Source of the DNA: Rhodobacter sp.
GTDB lineage: Bacteria; Pseudomonadota; Alphaproteobacteria; Rhodobacterales; Rhodobacteraceae
Length of the DNA: 64,000 bases
Direction: 5' to 3'
Assembly: GCA_020637515.1 (NCBI GenBank)
Contig: JACKKG010000001.1
Location: forward strand, 2,138,501-2,202,500
The position numbers and the translations under genes were made by a program. The notes under the pieces are model-generated. The model made no database searches. It was given only the letters and a program-made list of their open reading frames with translations, and was not told the origin of the DNA. Numbering within the stretch: the stretch's first letter is position 1; each line of letters starts with the position of its first letter. Below are positions 25,621-34,712 of this stretch, one piece after another.

Positions 25621-27146
25621 CAGAACGTCTCCTGCGGAAGGGCGAATTTCTTTTTCTTGCCGCCGAACAGGGTCGTCTTGCCGGCCTCGCCCGTGGAACA
25701 GCCGTTGCCGTCGGTAAAGCCGCAGCCGGCCCGGATGTCGGCGGCCTGCTCGTTCTGTTCGCGGTGCGCCGTGGGGATCGCGAAACGGTCCTCGTAGTCG
25801 GCGATCGCCATGATCTTGTACATGTCCTCGATCATCCGGCCAGACAGGCCGACACGGGCCGCGATCGCTTCGTCGCGGACCCCGTCCACGCTGAGCGCGC
25901 GCATGTAGAGCCGCATCGCGGACATGCGTTCGAGGGCCTGAACGATGGGCTCGTCGTCGCCCGCCGTCAGCATGTTGGCCAGGTATCGCACGGGGATGCG
26001 CAGCGAGCGCACATCGGGCATCTGGTCGCTCATCGCGATCTGGCCCGCCTGCGCCGCGTTCTGGATCGGCGACAGCGGCGGAATATACCACACCATCGGC
26101 AGCGTCCGGTATTCGGGGTGCAGCGGAAAGGCGACCTTCCAGTCCATCGCCATCTTCCAGACCGGGCTGACCTTGGCGGCCTCGATCCAGTCCTCGGGCA
26201 CGCCGTCGCGCCGCGCGGCGGCGATCACCGCGGGATCGTTCGGGTCGAGGAACACGTCGAGCTGCGCGCCGTAGAGATCGGTCTCGCGCTCGGCGCTGGC
26301 GGCGGCTTCGATCTTGTCGGCGTCATAGAGGATGACGCCCAGATAGCGGATGCGGCCGACGCAGGTTTCCGAACAGACCGTCGGCTGGCCGCTTTCGATG
26401 CGCGGATAGCAGAAGGTGCATTTCTCGGATTTGCCGGTGTCCCAGTTGTAGTAGACCTTCTTGTAGGGGCAGCCCGTGATGCACATCCGCCAGCCGCGGC
26501 ATTTCTCCTGGTCGATCAGGACGATGCCATCTTCCTCGCGCTTGTAGATCGCGCCCGAGGGGCACGACGCCGCGCAGGTCGGGTTGAGGCAATGCTCGCA
26601 CAGTCGCGGCAGATACATCATGAAGGTGTTTTCATACGCCCCGTAGATGTCCTTCTGCACATTTTCGAAGTTGTAGTCCTGGGACCGTTTCGAGAATTCG
26701 CCGCCCAGGATTTCCTCCCAGTTCGGGCCCTTTTCGATCTTCTCCATCCGCGCGCCGGTAATCCTGGAGCGGGGGCGCGCGGTCGGAAAGGCGGTCATCT
26801 CGGGCGCCGATTTCAGGTGGTCATGGTCGAAATCGAAGGGCTCGTAGTAGTCGTCGATCTCGGGCATCGAGGGGTTGGCAAAGATGTTCGCCAGGATCCG
26901 CCATTTGGCCCCCTGCCTGGGATGCAGTTTCCCGCTGGCCGACCGCGCCCAGCCGCCGTTCCAGCGTTTCTGGTTTTCCCAATCCGTCGGATAGCCGGTG
27001 CCCGGTTTGGTTTCGACGTTGTTGAACCAGGCGTATTCGACCCCTTCGCGCGTCGTCCAGACGTTCTTGCAGGTGACCGAACAGGTGTGACACCCGATGC
27101 ATTTGTCAAGGTTCAGGACCTTGCCGATTTGTGCGCGCACTCTCAT
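25620..27146 (-). CDS. narH: Nitrate reductase beta subunit
   Basis: Electron-transfer subunit with three [4Fe-4S] and one [3Fe-4S] cluster. The 508-residue chain begins with CIGCHTCSVTC (Cys16, 19, 22, 26); the middle has CEHCLNPTCAASCP, then CRGWRMCITGCP, where Trp replaces one cysteine as expected for the [3Fe-4S] cluster, and CTFCYPRIESGQPTVCSETC. Length and motif order equal those of E. coli NarH. It overlaps narG by 4 bp. Confidence 0.98.
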   Translation of the reverse strand: MRVRAQIGKVLNLDKCIGCHTCSVTCKNVWTTREGVEYAWFNNVETKPGTGYPTDWENQKRWNGGWARSASGKLHPRQGAKWRILANIFANPSMPEIDDYYEPFDFDHDHLKSAPEMTAFPTARPRSRITGARMEKIEKGPNWEEILGGEFSKRSQDYNFENVQKDIYGAYENTFMMYLPRLCEHCLNPTCAASCPSGAIYKREEDGIVLIDQEKCRGWRMCITGCPYKKVYYNWDTGKSEKCTFCYPRIESGQPTVCSETCVGRIRYLGVILYDADKIEAAASAERETDLYGAQLDVFLDPNDPAVIAAARRDGVPEDWIEAAKVSPVWKMAMDWKVAFPLHPEYRTLPMVWYIPPLSPIQNAAQAGQIAMSDQMPDVRSLRIPVRYLANMLTAGDDEPIVQALERMSAMRLYMRALSVDGVRDEAIAARVGLSGRMIEDMYKIMAIADYEDRFAIPTAHREQNEQAADIRAGCGFTDGNGCSTGEAGKTTLFGGKKKKFALPQETF

Positions 27147-30100
27147 TCCGCGGCCTCCACGTTTGGCTTTGCAGACTGGCTGGCTGGGGTGTCGAGCCAG
27201 TCGATCGTTTTCATCTTGCGCACGATCACGAATTCGTCGCGGTTGCTGCCGACGGTGCCGTAATAGTTGAAACCGTAGGACAATTGCGCATAGCCGCCGA
27301 TCATGTGCGTGGGTTTCAGGGTCGTGCGCGTGACCGAGTTGTGGATCCCGCCGCGATTGCCGGTCTTTTCCGAGCCGGGCGTGTTCACGATCTTTTCCTG
27401 TGCGTGATACATGAACAGCGTGCCCTGCTTGATCCGCTGGGACACCACCACGCGCGCGGTCAGGGCGCCGTTGACGTTGTAGGCCTCGACCCAGTCGTTA
27501 TCGACCAGACCCGCGGTCTGCGCGTCCACCTCGGACATCCAGACGACCGGCCCGCCCCGGTTCAGCGTCAGCATCAGCAGGTTGTCGGAATAGGTGCTGT
27601 GGATGCCCCATTTCTGGTGCGGCGTGATGAAGTTCAGCACGACATGCGGGTTGCCCTCGGCCGCGTCGTTGTTGACGGCCGCGGTGATGGTCTTCAGATC
27701 GACCGGAGGGCGGTAGCTGACGAAACCCTCGCCAAAGACGCGCATCCATTCGTGATCCTGGTAAAGTTGCTGGCGCCCCGTCAGGGTCCGCCACGGGATC
27801 AGTTCGTGGACGTTGGTATAGCCCGCGTTGTAGCAGACCTCGTCGCTTTCGATCCCCGACCATGTGGGGCTGGAGATGATCTTGCGCGGTTGCGCGGCGA
27901 TGTCGCGGAACCGGATCTTGGTGTGATGCGCGCCCTCGGCGAGATGCGCGTGGTGCCGGCCGGTGGGTTTCTCAAGCTCGTGCCACGCCTTGACGGCCAC
28001 GTCGCCGTTGGTTTCGGGGGCCAGCATCAGGATCATCTCGGCGGCGTCGATGGCGGTTTCCAGCTTGGGCTGGCCCTGCGACACCCCCGCGTCCAGCACC
28101 GTGCCGTTCAGGTCGCGCAGATGCCCGACCTCGACCCTGGTGTCCCAGGTGATGCCCTTGCCGCCGTTCCCGAGTTTCTCGAGCAGCGGACCGACCGAGG
28201 TGAACTTCTTGTAGAGGTTCGGATAATCCCGTTCGACCGCGATGTAGTTCGGCGCGGTCTTGCCCGGGATCAGGTCGCATTCGCCCTTTTTCCAGTCCTT
28301 CACATGCGCCTGCGCCAACTCGGCGGCGGTGTCGTGCAACAGGGGAAGCTGGACGATGTCGGTTTCGACCCCCAGCACCTCGGGCGCGACCTCGCTGAAC
28401 TTGCGCGCGATCGACTTGAAGATCTCCCAGTCGGACCGGCTTTCGTAGGCCGGGTCCACCGCCGCTTGCAGCGGGTGGATGAACGGGTGCATGTCCGAGG
28501 TGTTCAGGTCGTCCTTTTCATACCAGCTGGCCGTGGGCAGGACGATGTCGGAATAGACGGCGGTCGTGGACATGCGGAAGTCGATGGTCACCAGCAGGTC
28601 CAGCTTGCCCTTCGGGGCCTGGTCATGCCAGACGGCCTCTTTCGGCATGACGCCGCCTTCCTCGCCCAGATCCTTGCCCAACACGCCGTGATCGGTGCCC
28701 AGCAGGTGCTTGAGGAAGTATTCGTGCCCCTTGCCGCTGGAACCCAGCAGGTTCGAGCGCCAGACGAACAGGTTGCGCGGCCAGTTCTGGGGCGCGTCCG
28801 GGTCCTGGCAGGACATTTCCAGCTCGCCGGATTTCAGCCGTTCGGCCACGAAATCGCGGACCTCCTGGCCGGCGGCCCTTGCGGCTTTCGACACCTCCAG
28901 CGGATTGGTCTTCAACTGCGGCGCCGAGGGCAGCCAGCCCATCCGTTCGGCACGGATGTTGTAGTCGATCAGGCTGATGTCCCAGTCGCCCTCGGGCGCG
29001 GTCGGCGATACGATGTCGCCCGCGCGCAGGGTCTCGTAGCGCCACTGATCGGTGTGGGCATACCAGCACGAGGTCGAGTTCATGTGACGCGGCGGGCGGC
29101 TCCAGTCCAGCGCGAAGGCCAGGGGCTGCCAGCCGGTCTGCGGGCGCAGCTTCTCCTGGCCCACATAGTGGGACCAGCCGCCGCCCTCCTGACCGATGCA
29201 GCCGCACATCACCAGCATGTTGATGATGCCGCGATAGGCCATGTCCATGTGATACCAGTGGTTCAGACCGGCCCCCAGGATGACCATCGACTTGCCGCGG
29301 GTCTTTTCCGCGTTGCCCGCGAATTCGCGCGCCACCGCGATGATCTTTTCGCGGTCCACGCCGGTGATCTTTTCGGCCCAGGCGGGGGTATAGGGCAGGT
29401 CGTCGTCGAAATCCCCGGACACCCAGTCGCCGCCCAGACCGCGATCGAGGCCGTAATTCGCGCAGAGCAGGTCGAACACCGTCGCGACCAGCACCGTTTG
29501 CCCGTCGGCCAGCGTCACGCGGCGCGCGGGGATGTTGCGGGTCAGAACCTCGGGATGGGCGCATTTCACGAAATCGCCCGTGGCGGCGCCGCCGAAATAG
29601 GGGAAATCGACCCCCACCACGGTGTCGTGGTCGGCGTCCAGAATCTGGCTCAGCCGCAGTCTGGCTTCGGCGCCCCCGGCCCGTTCCTCGAGGTTCCACC
29701 GGCCCGCTTCGCCCCAGCGAAAGCCGATGGACCCGTTGGGCGCCACGATCCGGCCCGAGGTCTCGTCATAGGCGACGGTTTTCCAGTCGGGGTTGTTGGC
29801 CTCGCCCAGCTTGTCGTCGAAATCGTCGGCACGCAGCATCCGCCCCGGGACCAGGCGCCCCGCCGTTTCGTCCAGCCGCACCAGCATCGGCATGTCGGTG
29901 TATTTGCGGGCGTAGTCCTCGAAATAGGCGGCCTGCCGGTCGAGGTGATACTCGCGCAGGATCACATGGCCCAGCGCCATCGCCAGCGCCGCGTCGGTGC
30001 CGGCCTGCGGGTTCAGCCAGATGTCGCCGAATTTGGCGGCCTCGGAATAGTCGGGGCTGACGACGGCCGATTTGGTGCCGCGATAGCGCACCTCGGTGTA

Positions 30101-30901
30101 GAAATGGGCGTCGGGGGTGCGGGTCTGTGGCACGTTCGACCCCCAGAGCATCAGGAAGCCCGCGTTGTACCAGTCGGCCGATTCCGGCACGTCGGTCTGT
30201 TCGCCCCAGGTCTGCGGGCTGGCCGGCGGCAAGTCGCAATACCAGTCGTAGAACGACATGCAGGTGCCGCCCAGCAGGCTCAGGTAGCGCGACCCGGCGG
30301 CGTAGCTGACCATCGACATCGCCGGGATCGGCGAAAAGCCGAACACCCGGTCAGGGCCCCAGGTCTTCGCCGTGTAGGCGTTGGCGGCGGCGACGATCTC
30401 GGTCGCTTCGTCCCAACTGGCCCGGACGAACCCGCCCTTGCCGCGGGTCTTGGTGTAGGACGCGCGCAGCACCGGGTCGTTCTGGATCGCGGCCCAGGCG
30501 GCGACCGGCGTCATCGTCGCGCGCATCGTGCGCCAGGCGCGCATCAGGCTGCCCCGGATCAGCGGGTTCTTCACCCGGTTCGCGGAATACAGATACCAGC
30601 TGTAGGACGCACCTCGCGCGCAGCCGCGCGGCTCGTGGTTGGGCAGGCCCGCCCGGGTGCGCGGATAGTCGGTCTGCTGGGTTTCCCAGGTGACGACGCC
30701 GGACTTGACATAGATCTTCCACGAACAGGACCCGGTGCAGTTCACCCCATGGGTCGAGCGGACGATCTTGTCGTGGCGCCAGCGGTTTCTGTAGGTGTCC
30801 TCCCAGTCGCGGTTCTCGCGGGTGGTCTGGCCCCAACCGCCCGAGAAGGGTTCCAGCTCCTTGCGCTGAAGGAAGTTCAGTCTGTCGAGCAGATGGCTCA
30901 T
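27143..30901 (-). CDS. narG: Nitrate reductase alpha subunit
   Basis: Catalytic bis-MGD molybdoenzyme reducing nitrate to nitrite on the cytoplasmic face. The 1252-residue chain has the FS0 [4Fe-4S] ligands His51, Cys55, Cys59 and Cys94 (STHGVNCTGSCSW and PRGCARG) and the region ESADWYNAGFLMLWGSN that supplies the Mo-coordinating Asp. No twin-arginine leader is present; the N-terminus MSHLLDRLNF is the vestigial type seen in NarG. It begins 70 bp downstream of narK. A long open frame on the opposite strand (27131-31066) is a GC-codon shadow. Confidence 0.99.
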   Translation of the reverse strand: MSHLLDRLNFLQRKELEPFSGGWGQTTRENRDWEDTYRNRWRHDKIVRSTHGVNCTGSCSWKIYVKSGVVTWETQQTDYPRTRAGLPNHEPRGCARGASYSWYLYSANRVKNPLIRGSLMRAWRTMRATMTPVAAWAAIQNDPVLRASYTKTRGKGGFVRASWDEATEIVAAANAYTAKTWGPDRVFGFSPIPAMSMVSYAAGSRYLSLLGGTCMSFYDWYCDLPPASPQTWGEQTDVPESADWYNAGFLMLWGSNVPQTRTPDAHFYTEVRYRGTKSAVVSPDYSEAAKFGDIWLNPQAGTDAALAMALGHVILREYHLDRQAAYFEDYARKYTDMPMLVRLDETAGRLVPGRMLRADDFDDKLGEANNPDWKTVAYDETSGRIVAPNGSIGFRWGEAGRWNLEERAGGAEARLRLSQILDADHDTVVGVDFPYFGGAATGDFVKCAHPEVLTRNIPARRVTLADGQTVLVATVFDLLCANYGLDRGLGGDWVSGDFDDDLPYTPAWAEKITGVDREKIIAVAREFAGNAEKTRGKSMVILGAGLNHWYHMDMAYRGIINMLVMCGCIGQEGGGWSHYVGQEKLRPQTGWQPLAFALDWSRPPRHMNSTSCWYAHTDQWRYETLRAGDIVSPTAPEGDWDISLIDYNIRAERMGWLPSAPQLKTNPLEVSKAARAAGQEVRDFVAERLKSGELEMSCQDPDAPQNWPRNLFVWRSNLLGSSGKGHEYFLKHLLGTDHGVLGKDLGEEGGVMPKEAVWHDQAPKGKLDLLVTIDFRMSTTAVYSDIVLPTASWYEKDDLNTSDMHPFIHPLQAAVDPAYESRSDWEIFKSIARKFSEVAPEVLGVETDIVQLPLLHDTAAELAQAHVKDWKKGECDLIPGKTAPNYIAVERDYPNLYKKFTSVGPLLEKLGNGGKGITWDTRVEVGHLRDLNGTVLDAGVSQGQPKLETAIDAAEMILMLAPETNGDVAVKAWHELEKPTGRHHAHLAEGAHHTKIRFRDIAAQPRKIISSPTWSGIESDEVCYNAGYTNVHELIPWRTLTGRQQLYQDHEWMRVFGEGFVSYRPPVDLKTITAAVNNDAAEGNPHVVLNFITPHQKWGIHSTYSDNLLMLTLNRGGPVVWMSEVDAQTAGLVDNDWVEAYNVNGALTARVVVSQRIKQGTLFMYHAQEKIVNTPGSEKTGNRGGIHNSVTRTTLKPTHMIGGYAQLSYGFNYYGTVGSNRDEFVIVRKMKTIDWLDTPASQSAKPNVEAAE

Positions 30902-30971
30902 TGTGCGGTCCTTTCGGGTATCGGGGCGCGGGGCGGCGATCGGCGCCAGCCGCCCCGCGCATCGGGGTGTG

Positions 30972-33695
30972 TCATTGCGCGGGCAGGGGCGCGGTGCCGG
31001 CGGTGCGGCGCCCCTGTTCGATGTCGTGCAGCAGGCCGCCGCGGCGCGTGTAGAAGGCCCAGGTGATCGCCACGCAAAGCACGTAGAAGATCAGGAAGCA
31101 CCACAGCGCGCCCATGGCCGAGCCGGTCATCGCGATCGAGGTGCCATAGGCCTTCGGGATGAAGAAGGCGCCATAGGCCGCGATGGCCGAGGTGAAGGCC
31201 ACGATCGCGCCGGACTCCATGGCGATCTGCCGCTTGCTCTCGTCGCTGCCGAGGTTCGGCATCAGGCGCGGCACTTCACGGCTCATGATGACCGGGATCA
31301 TCTGGAAGGTGGACGCGTTGCCCACGCCGGTCAGGAAGAACAGCGCCATGAAGCAGGCGAAGAAACCGATGAACGAACCCGTCCACAGGAAGGCGATCAC
31401 GCCAAAGGTTGCCGCGATCATCGCCGCAAAGGTCCACAGCGTCACCCGGCCCCCGCCGAAGCGGTCGCTGACCCAGCCGGTTCCGGCGCGGCTCAATGCG
31501 CCGACCAACGGCCCGAGGAACACGTAGCTCAGCGCGTGCACTTCGGGAAAGGCCAGCCGCGTCAGCAGCGGGAAGCCCGCCGAATAGCCGATGAAGCTGC
31601 CGAAGGTGCCGGTATAGAGAATGCACATCAGCCAGTTGTGCTTGCGGCTGAAGATGATCGCCTGGTTGGCGAAACTGGCCCGCGCGTCGGCGATGTCGTT
31701 CATGCCCAGCCAGGCGGCGACGGTGGCCGCCAGGATGAAGGGCACCCAGACAAAGCCTGCGTTCTGCATCCAGAGCTGCCCGCCGTCGGACATGGTCTGC
31801 GGCTGTCCGCCCAGCGCGCCGAACACGCCGGCGGTGATGACGATGGGCACAAGGAACTGCATGACCGAGACGCCCAGGTTGCCCAGCCCCGCGTTCAGCG
31901 CCAGCGCGTTGCCCTTTTCGGCCTTGGGAAAGAAGTAGCCGATATTGGCCATGCTCGAGGCGAAGTTGCCGCCGCCAAAGCCGCACAGCAGCGCCAGCAC
32001 AAGGAAGATCAGGTAGGGCGTTCCGGGGTTCTGCACCGCGTAGCCGATGCCCATGGCGGGCAGCAGCAGCGAGGCGGTGGACAGCGTCGTCCACAGCCGC
32101 CCGCCGAAGATCGGCACCAGGAAGCTGTAGAAGATCCGCAGCGTCGCGCCGGACAGGCCCGGCAGGGCCGCCAGCCAGAACAACTGGCCGGGCGTGAAGT
32201 CGAAGCCGATGGCCGGCAGGCGCGCCACCACGACCGACCAGACCATCCACACCGAAAAGGCCAGCAGCAGCGCCGGGATCGAGATCCAGAGGTTCCGGCG
32301 CGCGATCGCCCGGCCTTTCGCGTTCCAGAACTCGGTGTCCTCGGGGCGCCAGTCCTGCAACACCCGCGGCATGACGGTCTTGCCGGGCACGTGGATGGCC
32401 TGCATTTCCGGCAGGCTCGGCAGATCGTCCAGCGCCGTTCCGTGGGCCGCGCGCTCCATGGCGCGGATCGACAGGTGCATCCAGGTGACCGCGATCCCGA
32501 CCAGGACGAAGAGGATCGCAAAGCACGAGGTGTAGATGCCGGTCAGGTCAAGCGTGGCGCCAAAGACGATCGGCAGGACAAATCCGCCAAGACCGCCGAT
32601 CATGCCCACCAGGCCGCCGACCGCGCCGACATGCTTGGGATAGTAGACGGGGATATGCTTGAACACCGCCGCCTTGCCCAGGCTCATGAAGAACCCCAGC
32701 GCGAACAGCACGGCGACGAAGGGCCAGAACCCCATCGAGGTCGAAAAGGCGATCGGGCCGCCCTTGCCCTGCACGACGTAATCGGTGGGCGGATAGGACA
32801 GCATGAACAGCAGCACGAGCGAGAAGCCAAAGGTCCAGTACAGGACCTGCCGCGCGCCGAACTTGTCGCTCAGGTGTCCGCCATAGGCCCGAAACAACGA
32901 CGCGGACAGGCTGAACGAGGCCGCGGCCATGCCCGCCGTCTCGACATCCGCGCCGTAGACGTCGATCAGGTAGTGCGGCATCCACAGCGCCAGCGCCACG
33001 AACGCCCCGAACACGAAGAAATAATACAGCGAGAAGCGCCAGACCTGGAGGTTGCGCAGCGGCGCGAACTGTTCGGCCAGGGTCGGGGCCTTGGCCCCCG
33101 TCCGGCGGCGTTCGACCAGTTCGGGGTCATCCTTGGCCAGCAGGAAAAAGAGCACGCCGATGATGGCCAGCCCCGCGGCCCAGACATAGGCCACACCGTG
33201 CCAGCCATAGGCGACCATGACGAAAGGGGCCACGAACTTGGTGACCGCCGCGCCCACGTTGCCCGCGCCGAAGATGCCCAGCGCCGTGCCCTGCCGGCCC
33301 GCGTCATACCAGCGGCTGACATAGGCGACGCCGATGATGAACGACCCGCCGGCAAGCCCGATGCCCAATGCCGCGATCAGATACATGACGTAGCTGTCGG
33401 CCAGGGTCAGAAGATAGGTCGCGATGGCGGTCAGGATCATCTGCGCAGAGAAGACCAGTCGCCCACCGTATCGCTCGGTCCAGACGCCGAGGAACAGGCG
33501 GGTGATCGACCCGGTCAGGATCGGCGTGGCGACCAGCAGGCCGAATTGGGTATCGCTGAGGTCGAGCTCGGCCTTGATGGCGACGCCGATGATCGAAAAG
33601 ATCGTCCAGACCGCGAAACACGCGGTGAAGGCGATCGTGCTCAGGCTCAGCGCCCGAGTCTGATCGGCGGGTGGGGAGGTCGTGACAGTCTGCAT
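30972..33695 (-). CDS. narK: Fused NarK1-NarK2 nitrate/nitrite transporter
   Basis: Nitrate/proton symporter and nitrate/nitrite antiporter joined in one 907-residue chain of about 24 helices, as described for Paracoccus NarK. The N-terminal half spans about residues 1-420 and the C-terminal half begins near residue 455 after a loop containing VMPRVLQDWRPEDTEFW. Each half has a nitrate-signature helix rich in Gly and Asn/Ser (GIGLAGGSFIIGVAYVSRWY in the first, ALLCGFGGGNFASSMANIGYF in the second). It is the first gene of the nar operon, with an FNR-type box 82 bp upstream. Confidence 0.96.
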   Translation of the reverse strand: MQTVTTSPPADQTRALSLSTIAFTACFAVWTIFSIIGVAIKAELDLSDTQFGLLVATPILTGSITRLFLGVWTERYGGRLVFSAQMILTAIATYLLTLADSYVMYLIAALGIGLAGGSFIIGVAYVSRWYDAGRQGTALGIFGAGNVGAAVTKFVAPFVMVAYGWHGVAYVWAAGLAIIGVLFFLLAKDDPELVERRRTGAKAPTLAEQFAPLRNLQVWRFSLYYFFVFGAFVALALWMPHYLIDVYGADVETAGMAAASFSLSASLFRAYGGHLSDKFGARQVLYWTFGFSLVLLFMLSYPPTDYVVQGKGGPIAFSTSMGFWPFVAVLFALGFFMSLGKAAVFKHIPVYYPKHVGAVGGLVGMIGGLGGFVLPIVFGATLDLTGIYTSCFAILFVLVGIAVTWMHLSIRAMERAAHGTALDDLPSLPEMQAIHVPGKTVMPRVLQDWRPEDTEFWNAKGRAIARRNLWISIPALLLAFSVWMVWSVVVARLPAIGFDFTPGQLFWLAALPGLSGATLRIFYSFLVPIFGGRLWTTLSTASLLLPAMGIGYAVQNPGTPYLIFLVLALLCGFGGGNFASSMANIGYFFPKAEKGNALALNAGLGNLGVSVMQFLVPIVITAGVFGALGGQPQTMSDGGQLWMQNAGFVWVPFILAATVAAWLGMNDIADARASFANQAIIFSRKHNWLMCILYTGTFGSFIGYSAGFPLLTRLAFPEVHALSYVFLGPLVGALSRAGTGWVSDRFGGGRVTLWTFAAMIAATFGVIAFLWTGSFIGFFACFMALFFLTGVGNASTFQMIPVIMSREVPRLMPNLGSDESKRQIAMESGAIVAFTSAIAAYGAFFIPKAYGTSIAMTGSAMGALWCFLIFYVLCVAITWAFYTRRGGLLHDIEQGRRTAGTAPLPAQ

Positions 33696-33776
33696 GGCAG
33701 GTCTCCGGCTGGAATAGCGCTGTCACCCCGGCGTGGGGTTCCTTGCCAGACCTGAGGCCGACGCGCCGCAGAGGAC

Positions 33777-33790
33777 TTGATTCAGATCAT
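33777..33790. promoter_or_regulatory. FNR-type box upstream of narK
   Basis: TTGATTCAGATCAT fits TTGAT-N4-ATCAA with one mismatch and is centred about 88 bp upstream of the narK ATG. The same 14 bp occur upstream of the NsrR-like gene at 13901. It should mediate anaerobic activation by an FnrP/FnrL protein or the NarR-like protein. Confidence 0.75.
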
Positions 33791-33891
33791 GAAACCGCAA
33801 AAAATGCAACAAAATAAATGACTTACAGAAATATGTCATCCCGTTGGCGGGTCTAGATCAAGGCGCGATCTGACTGCGGTCAAATGCCGGA

Positions 33892-33905
33892 TTGACATTT
33901 ATCAA
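33892..33905. promoter_or_regulatory. FNR/NarR-type box upstream of narR
   Basis: TTGACATTTATCAA has half-sites TTGAC and ATCAA separated by four bases and lies 46 bp before the narR-like ATG. It suggests autoregulation or FNR control of the regulator. The segment between the two boxes (33800-33840) is unusually AT-rich and includes ATGAC and GTCAT arms 12 bp apart (33818-33839). Confidence 0.7.
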
Positions 33906-33951
33906 CCCATCTGATGACTATTGTTAAGTGCGTTGAAGCGGGGAGAGCGGC

Positions 33952-34650
33952 ATGCCCGATTCCGAATACCGGGACATTCGAAAACTGGACCTGTTTTCGC
34001 GTATGGCCGACGACCATTTTGCGGCCTTGATGCGCGGCGCCTATGTGCAGAATTTCCCCGCCCAGATCGAATTGATAACGGAAGGAGAGCCGAGCGACTT
34101 TCTGCACATCGTCATTTCCGGCTCGGTTGACATGTTTTCGACCTGGAATGGCCGGGAAACGAGCATGGCAACGATCCGGCCCATCGCGACCTTCATTCTG
34201 GCCGCGACGATCAAGGATGCGCCCTATCTGATGTCTGCGCGCACGCTCGAAAAGAGCCGGATCGCGCTGATCCCCAGCCAGGACGTGCGCGCGATCTTCG
34301 ACGCCGACAGCGACTTTGCGCGGGCGATCGTGACCGAACTGGCGCAATGCTATCGCTCGGTCATCAAGGCGCAGAAGGATCTCAAGCTCAGGACCTCGCT
34401 CGAACGTCTTGCGAATTATCTGCTCAGGCAACAACGCAATGCCGGCGGCGGGGCGTCGTTCGATCTGGCCTATGAGAAGCGCCGCCTGGCCTCGGTGCTG
34501 GGCATGACCCCCGAAAACCTCAGCCGCGCTTTCAAGGGCCTGCAACCCTTTGGCGTGAGCGTGGCCGGCACCCGGATCACCATCGACGACCAGGGGGACC
34601 TGGCACGCTTTGCGAAACCCAATCCCTTGATTGACGATTTCACCTCGTGA
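33952..34650 (+). CDS. narR: Crp/Fnr-family regulator, NarR-like
   Basis: Activator of the nar operon in response to nitrate/nitrite, by analogy with Paracoccus NarR. The 232-residue protein has the cyclic-nucleotide-type beta-barrel (residues 10-120: DLFSRMADDHFAALMRG and ITEGEPSDFLHIVISGSVDMF) and a Crp-type winged helix near 165-215 (YEKRRLASVLGMTPENLSRAFKGL). The N-terminal cysteines of FNR are missing, so it cannot carry the [4Fe-4S] oxygen sensor. It diverges from narK across a 256 bp promoter with two FNR-type boxes. Confidence 0.9.
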   Translation: MPDSEYRDIRKLDLFSRMADDHFAALMRGAYVQNFPAQIELITEGEPSDFLHIVISGSVDMFSTWNGRETSMATIRPIATFILAATIKDAPYLMSARTLEKSRIALIPSQDVRAIFDADSDFARAIVTELAQCYRSVIKAQKDLKLRTSLERLANYLLRQQRNAGGGASFDLAYEKRRLASVLGMTPENLSRAFKGLQPFGVSVAGTRITIDDQGDLARFAKPNPLIDDFTS

Positions 34651-34676
34651 CCGGGCGGCGCGCCGGGAACCGCGGG

Positions 34677-34697
34677 CAGGGTGCGCGCGTTACCCTG
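34677..34697. terminator. Weak hairpin between narR and nnrS
   Basis: CAGGGT and ACCCTG arms surround a nine-base GC loop, 26 bp after the narR stop and just before the end of the convergent nnrS. No T-run on either side, so terminator function is uncertain. Confidence 0.3.
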
Positions 34698-34712
34698 GCA
34701 GGCCCTGTCGTG

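Noticed and set aside
27131..31066. A 1311-codon open frame on the plus strand opposite narG
   Set aside because: Its translation is rich in Arg, Gly, His and Val with no domain, as expected for the antisense frame of a GC-rich gene; narG on the other strand has full motif support.
30903..33755. A 950-codon open frame on the plus strand opposite narK
   Set aside because: Highly charged low-complexity translation (Arg/Gln/Asp/His) and complete overlap with the well-supported narK gene.
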